This document shows positions 29,452-38,383 of a stretch of DNA of 64,000 nt, one piece after another. Under the pieces are notes generated by a model. The model saw only the letters and a list, made by a program, of their open reading frames with translations, was not told the DNA's origin and made no database searches. The stretch is from NCBI GenBank assembly GCA_964393615.1, contig CAYMUR010000017.1, positions 1 through 64,000 on the forward strand, written 5' to 3'. Origin of the DNA: CAYMUR01 sp964393615. Lineage in GTDB: Bacteria; Planctomycetota; Planctomycetia; Pirellulales; Pirellulaceae. Made by a program: the position numbers and the translations under genes. The first letter of the stretch is position 1; each line of letters opens with the position of its first letter.

Positions 29452-29733
29452 AGATTTTTCATGTCGTCAACATGCTTAAGTTAAAAAAACAATCTCACTT
29501 ACTAATCCAAACTTGAAAATCCTGGCAGGACAAGCGGACCATTACAATATTTCTAGGACTATCACCATCCTGAAAGTAACGTTAGCAAACAAAAACACCA
29601 ACCTATCCGAATCACGTTAACATGCTGATCTGCCACTTGGCTGCGTTGATGGAAAACGTTTTATCCATTTTTATTTCTGTTCCGTCAAGCAGCATTCCCA
29701 TGAGACGATTGGCCTACCCATGTTAAAATGAAC
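29452..29733. other. purL-purQ intergenic spacer
   Basis: 282 bases, AT-rich, without a gene. Purine genes that act together are normally closer; the spacer could hold a purQ promoter. No purine riboswitch core or strong terminator was recognised. Confidence 0.4.
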
Positions 29734-32676
29734 CTACCAGTCTAATGGTTTTTGCCAGACAGCCTTCAGTTCTTCAATGGACGCTCGAATCAATTCCTTT
29801 TCTGACTGATCCTTGTTCACAACGAGCAACATTCTGTCATCCGTAACTTCTCCCACAGCACGACAAGGAAGCCCCGTGAATCGGCGTTCGAAATGGTCTG
29901 TCCGATCGGCAGGAACTTCGCAAAGGAATCTTGTATTGGATTCTGCAAACAGTAAATAGATATTTCGTTCTTCAGGATCCGTTATCTGAAGTTCGCTTGG
30001 TACTCGACTGATATCAATCTGCGCGCCACACCCACCAGCAAAAGCCATCTCCGCAATGGCGACAGCCAATCCTCCCTCACTCAAGTCATGGCAAGCCCTC
30101 ACACAACCTTCTTGTATGGCCCCATGTAAAGCGGTGTAAATCACTTTAGCCCGTTTCGCATCCAGCTGAGGCAGTTGACCATCTGCCAATTGGTGAAGTA
30201 ATGCCAAATGGGAACCACCAAGTTCCGCATGGGTCATGCCAACTTGATAAATGATGTTGCCAGGCTGCTTAAAATCCATCGTTACACACTGGGCAACATC
30301 TTCGACCTGTCCCAAGGCGCTGATCAGCAGTGTTGGAGGAATCGTGATTACACAACGTTCTCCCGCTGCGTCATGGTAAGCAAATTCGTTATTCAAACTA
30401 TCTTTGCCACTGATAAAAGGTGTATCTAGTTCCAAGGCAACGTCATAACAAGCAATTGCCGCCCGAACCAGTGACCCTAATGTTTCAGGACGTTCTGTAT
30501 TGCCCCAACAAAAATTATCCAAAATGGCAATCCGATTAGGATCGGCACCAACTGCTACGCAGTTGCGCACTGCCTCGTCAATGGCACTGGCAGCCATGTC
30601 ATACGTGTCGAGTTCCCCATAATGAGGATTCATCCCACAGGCAATTACCAGACCACGTCGGGATGAAAGAACTGGTCGCACCACCGCTGCATCACTCGGT
30701 CCATCCGCCTGAACACCAACAAGTGGCTTGATAACACTGCCACCTTGAACTTCGTGATCGTATTGCCGAATAATCCAGTGCTTGCTGGCCACATTCAACG
30801 ACTTCAAAATTCCCGTTAATGATGCGCCACAGTCAACTTGTTGTGGCAATGTAAGTGAACGCTTTGGGGCTGGTTCGTAGACAGCATCGCGGACCACCGG
30901 GGGACGGCCACTGTGTAGAAAATCCATTCCCAAATTAGCCACCTCGCAATCCTGATACATGAGTCGCAAGCGACCAGTTGGTACAAAGCGGCCCAAAATT
31001 GTGGCCTCGACCCCCTCTAATTGACAGAGTTCGTGAAAGGCTTCCCAATGGGCAGGAGGAACTGAAAGCACCATCCGTTCTTGTGCTTCACTGATCCAGA
31101 TTTCGGTATAAGACAGACCATCATATTTTAACGGGGCACTATCAAGCCAAACTTCGGCTCCGATATATTCTCCCATTTCACCAATCGCACTGGAAAATCC
31201 ACCGGCACCGCAATCAGTAATGGCATTATAGAAACCGCGGTCTCGAGCCACCAAAATCACATCTAACAGCATTTTTTCCGTGATCGCATTACCTATTTGG
31301 ACAGCACCTCCGGAAAGGGAATCACTTTCACTATGCAATTCCACCGAACTGAATGTTGCTCCATGGATACCATCGCGACCCGTACGACCACCGACTGCAA
31401 CAATCCAGTCTTCGGGCTGTGGTTGCTTGTGTGTTTTATTACACGCTAACAATCCCACATTTCCGCAATACACCAATGGGTTACCTAAATAACGCTTGTC
31501 AAAGTAAACCGCACCGTTTACCGTCGGAATCCCCATCCGGTTACCATAGTCACGTACTCCCGACACCACCCCTTGCATCACGCGACGTGGGTGCAGTACC
31601 CCAGGGGGAATTTCATCCGACGCCGTATCAGGTGGAGCAAAACAAAAAACATCCGTATTACAGATGGGACGTGCCCCCAACCCGGTCCCTAACGGGTCCC
31701 GAATAACACCCCCAATTCCCGTGTTGGCACCACCGTAAGGTTCCAGCGCCGAAGGGTGATTGTGAGTTTCTACCTTGAATACGACGTGATTCTGATCATC
31801 AAATCGAACAATTCCAGCATTGTCCTCAAAGACGCTAACGCACCAATCCTTGTCTCCCAGCCTGGATCGAATCTCGCGTGTCGCCGCAAAAATCGTCTCC
31901 TTAAGCATGTTCTCAAACTGGCGCAGCCCATGCTCGTCCCGGTACGCGATGCGACCTGCTAATGTCTTGTGGCTACAATGTTCACTCCAGGTCTGGGCAA
32001 TCGTTTCCAACTCGACATCGGTCGGATCACGTTCTAATTCTTGGAAATGTGCCTGGATGGTGTGCATCTCGACAAGCGACAAGCTTAACTGTCCTTCACG
32101 GCTTAGTTTTTCCAGGGCGTTATCATTCAGTTCACGTAATGGCACATGAACCAATTCTAACTTGTAAGGAAGACCCATCTGTAACTGGTCGAAATCGAGC
32201 GGTCCGATAACAACCCGCTCAATCGCATCATTGGCCAATATTCGCCGGCAAAGTTGTTGCAGCTGGTCCTCGTTGACACCATCAATCCAGTATTTACGTA
32301 ACGTACGTACTTCCTCAACTTGTAGTTGAAAATCCTTGAGCGCCATCATGGTGCTTGCAGCAACCGGGTCCATTACACCCGTCTTGGGGATCACATGAAC
32401 CAGTTGTGCACCTGCCCGCGGCGGCTGGTTCAGACATTGGTCACCAACACGTGCTAAAACAAATGACTCAACGATCGAATCAGCCAGTAACTCCGTCGCC
32501 ACCCGTTCGACTTGTTCTTGCGTGATATCACCTTGTATTAAAAAACCACGTCCAGCGGCCACGGAGAGTTGCGACATTCCCTCTATGCCAAGATCACTGG
32601 CTTGTGCGGAAATACCCGCGGCCACGATATCCGGCTGACCAGAATCCGGATAGATATCAACTTCCCACAGTGTCAC
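29734..32676 (-). CDS. purL: Phosphoribosylformylglycinamidine synthase II with fused PurS-like domains
   Basis: ATP-dependent FGAR amidotransferase synthetase subunit. 980 residues against about 740 for ordinary small PurL. The extra N-terminus has two PurS-like repeats: a divergent one at residues 1-78, and a clear one at about 92-160 (VHVIPKTGVMDPVAASTMMAL, then VEEVRTLRKYWIDG). The PurL core follows: catalytic H233 in TWSEHCSHKTL, KVETHNHPSALEPYGGANTG, GGRTGRDGIHGATFSS, TDCGAGGFSSAIGEMG, and later GKDSLNNEF and CHDLSEGGLAVAIAEMA. The GTG start at 32676 lies inside the end of tyrA (20-base overlap), suggesting translational coupling. With PurQ this gives a complete PurLQS enzyme without a free PurS. 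Confidence 0.95.
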   Translation of the reverse strand: MTLWEVDIYPDSGQPDIVAAGISAQASDLGIEGMSQLSVAAGRGFLIQGDITQEQVERVATELLADSIVESFVLARVGDQCLNQPPRAGAQLVHVIPKTGVMDPVAASTMMALKDFQLQVEEVRTLRKYWIDGVNEDQLQQLCRRILANDAIERVVIGPLDFDQLQMGLPYKLELVHVPLRELNDNALEKLSREGQLSLSLVEMHTIQAHFQELERDPTDVELETIAQTWSEHCSHKTLAGRIAYRDEHGLRQFENMLKETIFAATREIRSRLGDKDWCVSVFEDNAGIVRFDDQNHVVFKVETHNHPSALEPYGGANTGIGGVIRDPLGTGLGARPICNTDVFCFAPPDTASDEIPPGVLHPRRVMQGVVSGVRDYGNRMGIPTVNGAVYFDKRYLGNPLVYCGNVGLLACNKTHKQPQPEDWIVAVGGRTGRDGIHGATFSSVELHSESDSLSGGAVQIGNAITEKMLLDVILVARDRGFYNAITDCGAGGFSSAIGEMGEYIGAEVWLDSAPLKYDGLSYTEIWISEAQERMVLSVPPAHWEAFHELCQLEGVEATILGRFVPTGRLRLMYQDCEVANLGMDFLHSGRPPVVRDAVYEPAPKRSLTLPQQVDCGASLTGILKSLNVASKHWIIRQYDHEVQGGSVIKPLVGVQADGPSDAAVVRPVLSSRRGLVIACGMNPHYGELDTYDMAASAIDEAVRNCVAVGADPNRIAILDNFCWGNTERPETLGSLVRAAIACYDVALELDTPFISGKDSLNNEFAYHDAAGERCVITIPPTLLISALGQVEDVAQCVTMDFKQPGNIIYQVGMTHAELGGSHLALLHQLADGQLPQLDAKRAKVIYTALHGAIQEGCVRACHDLSEGGLAVAIAEMAFAGGCGAQIDISRVPSELQITDPEERNIYLLFAESNTRFLCEVPADRTDHFERRFTGLPCRAVGEVTDDRMLLVVNKDQSEKELIRASIEELKAVWQKPLDW

Positions 32677-33502
32677 GATGTTGTTTACCCTTGGTGAGAA
32701 TAGATTTTAACTTGCGATACTTTTCCAATTCCAATGATTCCCGTAACGAATTCAGCACTTTCTCAAACTTATCCAAAGACTTCAATATCTGGCCCCGGTT
32801 TTGCACCAAAATCTGTTCCCATAGCCGAACGTCACCCGAGGCAATTCGTGTGGTGTCCGCCCAACCTGTCGCCACTAACGACAGCAGCTCCGGCGAGGTC
32901 GATGCGGCCAGTGCCGATGCAACGAGGTGTGGCAAGTGACTGGTCATAGCGAGTGACCGATCATGCTCTCGAGGTGACATGCGACGGACCTCCGCACCAA
33001 GCTGACGCCAAAATTCTACGGTTTTACGTATTGCCGATTCGGGCGTTGACGGTGTTGGCGTAACGATCACGACCCGCCCCTCAAATAAATGATGACTTGC
33101 ATTTTCACAACCAGCTTTCTCACTACCCGCCAAAGGATGGCTACCAACAAACGTGACGCCCCCTAGCTGCTTCTGACTCAACGCCGCCGTAATCGTAGAT
33201 TTCGTACTACCCACATCCGTAATTAATGCACGCGCCGGACAAGCACCCGCCACACGACGTACATGATCTACAATTGAACCCACCGGTGTGCAGACCACGA
33301 CTAGATTGGCCTCACGAACACCTTGCTCCAGTTCGTCCGTTACTTCCGAAACAGCACCCAGCTGACGTGCCCGTCGCAACCTACCCAAATCACGCCCTAC
33401 GCCAATCACACGTTCCGCCAGCTTTGCCCGCCGCAACGCCAAACCGATCGACCCACCCAGCAGTCCGACTCCCACAATGCTTACGGTTTTCCATGTTTTC
33501 AT
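32657..33502 (-). CDS. tyrA: Prephenate (or arogenate) dehydrogenase
   Basis: NAD(P)-dependent oxidative decarboxylation in tyrosine synthesis. 281 residues. Rossmann motif VSIVGVGLLGGSIGLAL at residues 7-23; VVVCTPVGSIVDHV; DVGSTKS; and the family-specific VGSHPLAGSEKAGCENA with its histidine; MSPREHDRSLAMTSHLPHLVA contains the second conserved His. No ACT or chorismate mutase domain is fused. It is the first gene of tyrA-purL-purQ, overlapping purL by 20 bases. The divergent gspF starts 104 bases away. A decayed copy of its 5' part lies at 35021-35195. Confidence 0.94.
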   Translation of the reverse strand: MKTWKTVSIVGVGLLGGSIGLALRRAKLAERVIGVGRDLGRLRRARQLGAVSEVTDELEQGVREANLVVVCTPVGSIVDHVRRVAGACPARALITDVGSTKSTITAALSQKQLGGVTFVGSHPLAGSEKAGCENASHHLFEGRVVIVTPTPSTPESAIRKTVEFWRQLGAEVRRMSPREHDRSLAMTSHLPHLVASALAASTSPELLSLVATGWADTTRIASGDVRLWEQILVQNRGQILKSLDKFEKVLNSLRESLELEKYRKLKSILTKGKQHRDTVGS

Positions 33503-33606
33503 CCAAATGATTGTAACGTTTGTGAGGCTCCGGGTCTTGTGGGTGTCTCAGTGTGTGGGTTCCTTAAACAACAGGAATCGTATAATGGAAATTTGGTGTT
33601 AAAATA

Positions 33607-34671
33607 ATGTCAACCAAAAACAGTTATTATCAAATGTTTTTTTCTCCGCAAATTGGCCTGAAACCACTTGCAGAGTTGTGTCGACGAGTAGGCACATCTC
33701 TCGAGGCTGGCCTGGTAATTCGAGATATCTGGGAGCGAGAAGCAGAACGCGGAACGTCCGTACAGCGACACCATGTCCAAATCATACGGGATGCTGTCAG
33801 GCAAGGAGACAGTCTAACGTTTGGACTGGCGACGACAGGTCGTTATTTTCCAGAGTTATTTCGGGAGTTGGTCCAGGTAGGAGAACAGACAGGATATCTA
33901 GACCAAGTCTTTCTACAACTGGCCAGCCACTATGAACACCGGATAAAACTCCGGCGCACCTTTTTATCAGCCATTGCTTTACCATCCTTTTATCTGGCAA
34001 CCGCGATCGGCGTAATTGGCATTTTAATTCTTTTGCTCGGGTGGATCGGAAATGCGACAGATATCCTGGGCTGGGGATTAGTGGGCACGCGCGGGTTTAC
34101 AATTTATACTTTCTGTGTGGTGCTAGTGATACTCGTGATTTGCTTTATGGTCCGTGCTGCTTCACGTGGTGATCTGTGGATCGCACCAATGCAACGGGTG
34201 GCATTGAAGATACCAATCTTGGGAAAAGCTTTGCAAACATTGGCGCTTTCAAGAATGGCGTGGACACTATCGCTTACCACCAATACAGAACTGGACATAC
34301 GACGGGCCGTCGAACTCGGACAAAAGAGTACCCACAATATCTACTACACGCGCCACTTGGTTAACGTGGATCACACCTTATTGGAAGGAAATGAGATTCA
34401 CGTCGCTCTGCGTCGCACCGGAGCTTATCCAGACGAGTTTACAGACGTTGTAGAAACAGGAGAAACAAGTGGCCGGTTGTCCGAATCGATGACCACGTTG
34501 TCACATCAATATCAAGAGCGTGCTCAAGCTGCCCTGGCCGTGTTGACAATGCTTGCCGGATTCGCCGTTTGGGGAATGATTGCCGTGCTGATCATTATGC
34601 TGATCATTCGGATCTTTGTAACAGCCTATTTGGGACCGATTAACGAATTGTTAAATGAGATGCTGATCTGA
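33607..34671 (+). CDS. Type II secretion/type IV pilus inner-membrane protein GspF/PilC
   Basis: 354 residues with two copies of the GspF cytoplasmic helical domain and three membrane segments: about 122-146 (IALPSFYLATAIGVIGILILLLGW), 160-180 (FTIYTFCVVLVILVICFMV) and 318-342 near the C-terminus (AGFAVWGMIAVLIIMLIIRIFV). Conserved family elements are LCRRVGTSLEAGL, LVQVGEQTGYLDQVF and the second copy VVETGETSGRLSESM. It assembles the platform of a secretion or pilus machine. No GspE, GspG or pilin gene is adjacent, so it is an isolated component, as often in planctomycetes. ATG 33607; no strong SD. Confidence 0.9.
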   Translation: MSTKNSYYQMFFSPQIGLKPLAELCRRVGTSLEAGLVIRDIWEREAERGTSVQRHHVQIIRDAVRQGDSLTFGLATTGRYFPELFRELVQVGEQTGYLDQVFLQLASHYEHRIKLRRTFLSAIALPSFYLATAIGVIGILILLLGWIGNATDILGWGLVGTRGFTIYTFCVVLVILVICFMVRAASRGDLWIAPMQRVALKIPILGKALQTLALSRMAWTLSLTTNTELDIRRAVELGQKSTHNIYYTRHLVNVDHTLLEGNEIHVALRRTGAYPDEFTDVVETGETSGRLSESMTTLSHQYQERAQAALAVLTMLAGFAVWGMIAVLIIMLIIRIFVTAYLGPINELLNEMLI

Positions 34672-35512
34672 GTGCAAGACGTGGCAAACTCTTTAGCTTA
34701 TGGACCCCGTGGCTAACACCCTCGCAACAAGCTACATTCCTACTGACAACCAATAGTGCCATCCTCAATCTCAATGACGCCTGCCGGTTCAGAAACCAGC
34801 TGATTGACAGTCTCTGAACCACTATGCCTGTGAGCCCACCAGCCGATACAAATCGGTCATATCTACATCACGGACCCCTGACGTAAGGACGCTGATTTCG
34901 GTAATCATCAAGGAGTCGCCGAAAGCCTGGGCATTGGACTTGGCGGTAAACACCCGGTTGCCACTGCCAGCATGGGAAGAGAAGAACCGTCTTGGAGCTT
35001 AATCTGTAGATTTTGTTTTTACCCGCCAAAGAATGCTACCCACAAACGTGACACCCCTACCTGCTTCTAATTCAACGCAGCTGTCATAATCGGTTTTGCG
35101 CTACACCCATCTGTCATTCGATCTACACGGCAGACATGCAGCCACCACCCAACTTTATATGCTCCACAGGTGACCGCCGGTACGACTGTCATGATTCGGA
35201 CTGCCAGGACCACCGTTACAAGTAACCATTTCCATCAAGTGTCGAGATCCTCCTGTAAAGAGTGCATAGCAACGTGGATCACTACAAAAATCACTGATCA
35301 TGAGATGGAATAAAATGCGTTACGCTTCCATTGAACGGTCAGGCCGGCACAAAATACGTTTTTTCTAGAACAATCTTTCCGGTTCTCCTGTGGATTCTAT
35401 TGGTTACGAAAAAAAACATGTGTTGAATTTGCACATCACCCAGGGTGATGTAGAGTTATTTAATCAATAAGAAACCCGTGTCTTACGTAACCCTTCTGGC
35501 GGAGAGTTGATC
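34672..35512. other. Intergenic region with decayed coding sequence
   Basis: About 840 bases between gspF and the lipoprotein gene. The middle (35021-35195) is a tyrA relic, entered separately. To its left, minus-strand frames such as one ending at the TAG near 34830 (reading RVFTAKSNAQAFGDSLMITE) look coding-like but cannot be assigned. The last 150 bases are AT-rich and should contain the lipoprotein promoter. Confidence 0.5.
35021..35195 (-). pseudogene. Decayed fragment of tyrA
   Basis: Aligned by eye with the functional tyrA at 33125-33302 (about residues 67-126, same orientation), roughly three of four bases agree with a few single-base indels. The most similar block is acccgccaaag followed by acaaacgtgac, corresponding to the GVTFVGSHPLAG region. 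In translation the relic reads GVTFVGS and then loses frame, and a stop lies upstream. It cannot make a product. It is about 1.8 kb from the live gene, on the far side of gspF. Confidence 0.8.
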
Positions 35513-35842
35513 ATGAAAAGGCTAAGCATCTTGACAGCTATCGCAATTTTGACCGTGTCAACAACTGGTTGTGGTTGCTTTCGCCAATTGTGGGGCGGAG
35601 TCAGGGGAACCGTGAAATGCGTACTGGCACCCTGTACTGGCAGAACACAGTGTTATGAAACGGGTTATGCTGGAGGATGTCCTGATGGCACCTGTGTTGA
35701 CGCAGGAACCTCCTTGGGCACACCCTACATCAACAATCCGACGTTAAACAACAATTACGTTGCCCCACCACCAAGCGTTGTCCCTGGTGGTGCGGTACCT
35801 AACGAAGGCGAACTGGTGCCAATTCCTCAGACTACTCCGTAA
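35513..35842 (+). CDS. Small lipoprotein
   Basis: 109 residues. Signal peptide with lipobox STTGC (Cys near residue 20), so it is lipid-anchored. The mature part is Cys- and Gly-rich (GCGCFRQLWGGVRGTVKCVLAPC, then YAGGCPDGTCVD) and ends in a proline-rich, flexible tail (PPPSVVPGGAVP). ATG 35513 is preferred to the in-frame TTG at 35507, because GGAGAG lies six bases before it. No family recognised; it resembles other short planctomycete lipoproteins. The next gene starts within about 130 bases on the same strand. Confidence 0.75.
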   Translation: MKRLSILTAIAILTVSTTGCGCFRQLWGGVRGTVKCVLAPCTGRTQCYETGYAGGCPDGTCVDAGTSLGTPYINNPTLNNNYVAPPPSVVPGGAVPNEGELVPIPQTTP

Positions 35843-35974
35843 AAACCGCAAGAATTGGTTGTCCACTACAAACCGCCATGGTCAATCGCAAACAGATTTC
35901 ACACGATGTACTATCCTGGAACAGGACTTGCATCACTCCCTCGAATTTGGCCTCCCGTTTGCGCGAGAGAAACG

Positions 35975-37099
35975 GTGCAAATTTACATCCGCATTTTTAC
36001 CGTTGTGCTAATTCTAAGTCGGTTAACGTTTGCTACGGCAGCCGTAAACGAATCGCTTACCGGCGTTCAATTCGGCAAACCTCACGTTCACCGTTACATC
36101 GTGGGCATTATCGTTCGGGCTGACGGAGGAGATTGTCAGCAACTTCTTGGTACAGTACCCGTACCCGACGACTGGCCGGGACAGCAAGTCTCGATCGTCG
36201 ACGAAGAATTCTCTCTCCACATCCAAAACATCCAATACGGCAAATCCACCAGCGGCCTCAGCGTGATGCAGGTTTCGATTCCTTTGCTAAGACGTGGCCA
36301 AGTCGCCAAAGCATTAGTCACTTACGAGATTACCCGCCGGCTACCAACTCCACCGACAGATACAACTTCATTAAGAAAATCCAACAAAGTGCCGCGTAAG
36401 CTACGTCAGTACCTTGGGCCCAGCCCATTCATCGAAATTCGCAATTCGAGCATTCGACGTTGGTTGAGAAAAATTGAATGGACCGACGCTCCGGTTTTGA
36501 CAGGGGTTGAAGCAATCTATGATGCGGTCCAACAAAAAGTGTCTTATCAACCTGGAAAACTAAAAGGTGCCGCCCGATCTCTGAAAGATGGCAATGGCAA
36601 TTACGAAGACATCACATCTCTTTTCATTGCCCTCTGTCGGATCAAAGGAATCCCGGCGCGCACTGTCTGGGTTCCCGATCAGTGTTATGCTGAATTCTAT
36701 CTAGAGAATGACCAAGGGGATGGGCATTGGATACCGTGCCAACTGAAGGACGGAGTCGCCTTCGGTACAACCAGTGAAACAGGCCCGATACTACAAAAGG
36801 GTGACAATTTCAAAGTGACCGGCCAACGAAAATCGGTTCGATTCGTACCTGAAACCCTTACCGGATCCGGCCGTGGTCAACCGCGAGTAACGTTTGTACG
36901 TCAACTGAAAAATACAAACCAAAAAGCAAACAACCCGAAAGCTGTTTCTGAACCTCCCCCCCCTCAAAGAAAACTGGGGTTAGACATAAAAAGTCTTCCA
37001 AAACGTTCCGGATTGAAAATCCCTACCGTTCAACCTCACTTACCTGGCGCAGATTTAAAAAAACACTTAAATGTCCTGAAAACAATCCGGGACAAGTAG
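35975..37099 (+). CDS. Exported transglutaminase-like protein, catalytic Cys missing
   Basis: 374 residues from GTG 35975, chosen because it gives a clean signal peptide (QIYIRIFTVVLILSRLTFATAA) with purine-rich GCGAGAGAAAC upstream; ATG 35906 and TTG 35855 are in-frame alternatives. The core aligns with the next gene: LRQYLGPSPFIEI, IYDAVQQKVSYQPGKLKGA, then DGNGNYEDITSLFIALCR, IPARTVWVPDQCYAEFY and GHWIPCQ. Transglutaminase-fold proteases or transferases need Cys in the GDCEE motif and His before the following strand; here these are Tyr (GNYED) and Gln (DQCY), so it is probably not an enzyme. The C-terminus is proline- and lysine-rich. It may bind substrate or regulate its neighbour. Confidence 0.8.
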   Translation: MQIYIRIFTVVLILSRLTFATAAVNESLTGVQFGKPHVHRYIVGIIVRADGGDCQQLLGTVPVPDDWPGQQVSIVDEEFSLHIQNIQYGKSTSGLSVMQVSIPLLRRGQVAKALVTYEITRRLPTPPTDTTSLRKSNKVPRKLRQYLGPSPFIEIRNSSIRRWLRKIEWTDAPVLTGVEAIYDAVQQKVSYQPGKLKGAARSLKDGNGNYEDITSLFIALCRIKGIPARTVWVPDQCYAEFYLENDQGDGHWIPCQLKDGVAFGTTSETGPILQKGDNFKVTGQRKSVRFVPETLTGSGRGQPRVTFVRQLKNTNQKANNPKAVSEPPPPQRKLGLDIKSLPKRSGLKIPTVQPHLPGADLKKHLNVLKTIRDK

Positions 37100-37265
37100 G
37101 GATCGTTGAACAAACAATTGGCAGTCATTGGTGGATTCTATGTCGGTCGCGAAGAATCTCCGGCTTTCCTATGTTTCATGCCCGCGATAAAATAATTGTT
37201 TGTAATCACAAAGTCATCATTGGCTAGTTCCGCTTGACCCTATTCACTCTTTCACTAGAAACGTC

Positions 37266-38255
37266 ATGCGCATTTTTTTCATCCTGGCCATCATCTCGTG
37301 TTTAAGCAAAACGTACGCCCCCGCACAAGATAATGTGACGGCCACGACACGGCTCAAGTTTTCCTCGACCCAAATTTGGAAAATTGGTATCGTCCTAACT
37401 GGCCAGGATCGACCCAGTCGTGGCGCATTTGCCTGTACACCCGTTCCTCAAGATTTCCCAGAACAAAAAGTACGCATCATTGATCGAGACGTATCAGCAA
37501 AAGTTCGAAAAATCAAGTTTCGAAAACTGGGATCCGGAGCGCGACAGATGGTGATCAATATTCCTCATATTGCTGCCGGTGAGTCAATTCGATCTGTGTT
37601 AACTTTCGAGGTGCAAAAACAACATTTCTCCGCTCCGGACAAAACGGACGCTTACCGGTTGAACCGCCGCACATCCCGGGAACTGCGGAACTACTTACAA
37701 CCCAGCCCATTTATTGAAAGTCAGCACCCTGAAATCGTGTCTTTAGCCCGTATGTTCGAGCACCCCTCTCAATCAACTTGGTCTCGCATTGAAACAATTT
37801 ACGATTGGGTGCGCCAAAACGTAGCCTATGTAGATAGCAAACTTGAAGGAGCCCTGGCAGCACTTCGGGATGGCAACGGAGATTGTGAAGAAATGACTTC
37901 GTTGTTTATCGCCCTTTGCCGAGCCAACAAAATTCCAGCGCGCACTGTCTGGGTACCAGGACATTGTTATCCGGAATTCTATGTGCTGGATGAAACTGGC
38001 AAAGGCCATTGGTTCCCCTGCCAGGCAGCCGGAGATCGATCCTTCGGAGAAATCACCGAATCCCGTCCAATCCTGCAAAAGGGGGACAGTTTTCGCATCC
38101 CAGGTACACCTCAAAAACAGCCTCTGCGCTATGCACAGCTAGTTGGTAGCCAACCAGGATCTGGACTGGCACATCCACAAGTGGAAATCGTGCATCAGCA
38201 AGTACTTGCGATTACAGCACCAGCCACGGAACAGGTCGATCCTGCCACACCCTAA
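37266..38255 (+). CDS. Exported transglutaminase-like protein
   Basis: 329 residues with a signal peptide (IFFILAIISCLSKTYAPAQ). A transglutaminase-like cysteine domain follows an N-terminal beta region: LRNYLQPSPFIES, IETIYDWVRQNVAY, then DGNGDCEEMTSLFIALCR with the catalytic-type Cys, and IPARTVWVPGHCYPEFY with the His. The usual Asp of the triad (as in WVPVDP) is replaced in GHWFPCQA, as in its paralog. Members cleave or cross-link peptides, amides or wall material; the substrate is unknown. ATG 37266. It is 166 bases after the Cys-less paralog, which has the same order of conserved blocks, so the two are a tandem duplication. Confidence 0.85.
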   Translation: MRIFFILAIISCLSKTYAPAQDNVTATTRLKFSSTQIWKIGIVLTGQDRPSRGAFACTPVPQDFPEQKVRIIDRDVSAKVRKIKFRKLGSGARQMVINIPHIAAGESIRSVLTFEVQKQHFSAPDKTDAYRLNRRTSRELRNYLQPSPFIESQHPEIVSLARMFEHPSQSTWSRIETIYDWVRQNVAYVDSKLEGALAALRDGNGDCEEMTSLFIALCRANKIPARTVWVPGHCYPEFYVLDETGKGHWFPCQAAGDRSFGEITESRPILQKGDSFRIPGTPQKQPLRYAQLVGSQPGSGLAHPQVEIVHQQVLAITAPATEQVDPATP

Positions 38256-38383
38256 GCTTGTGACTCGATGCTAGCTTATCCTGCCTTGCTATCATCGCAA
38301 AATCTCTAAACCCACACATCGCTTATAGACGATGAGCACTCCTAGAGCTTCTTCAACTCCCCAAACAACCTGGATTGTGTGCT

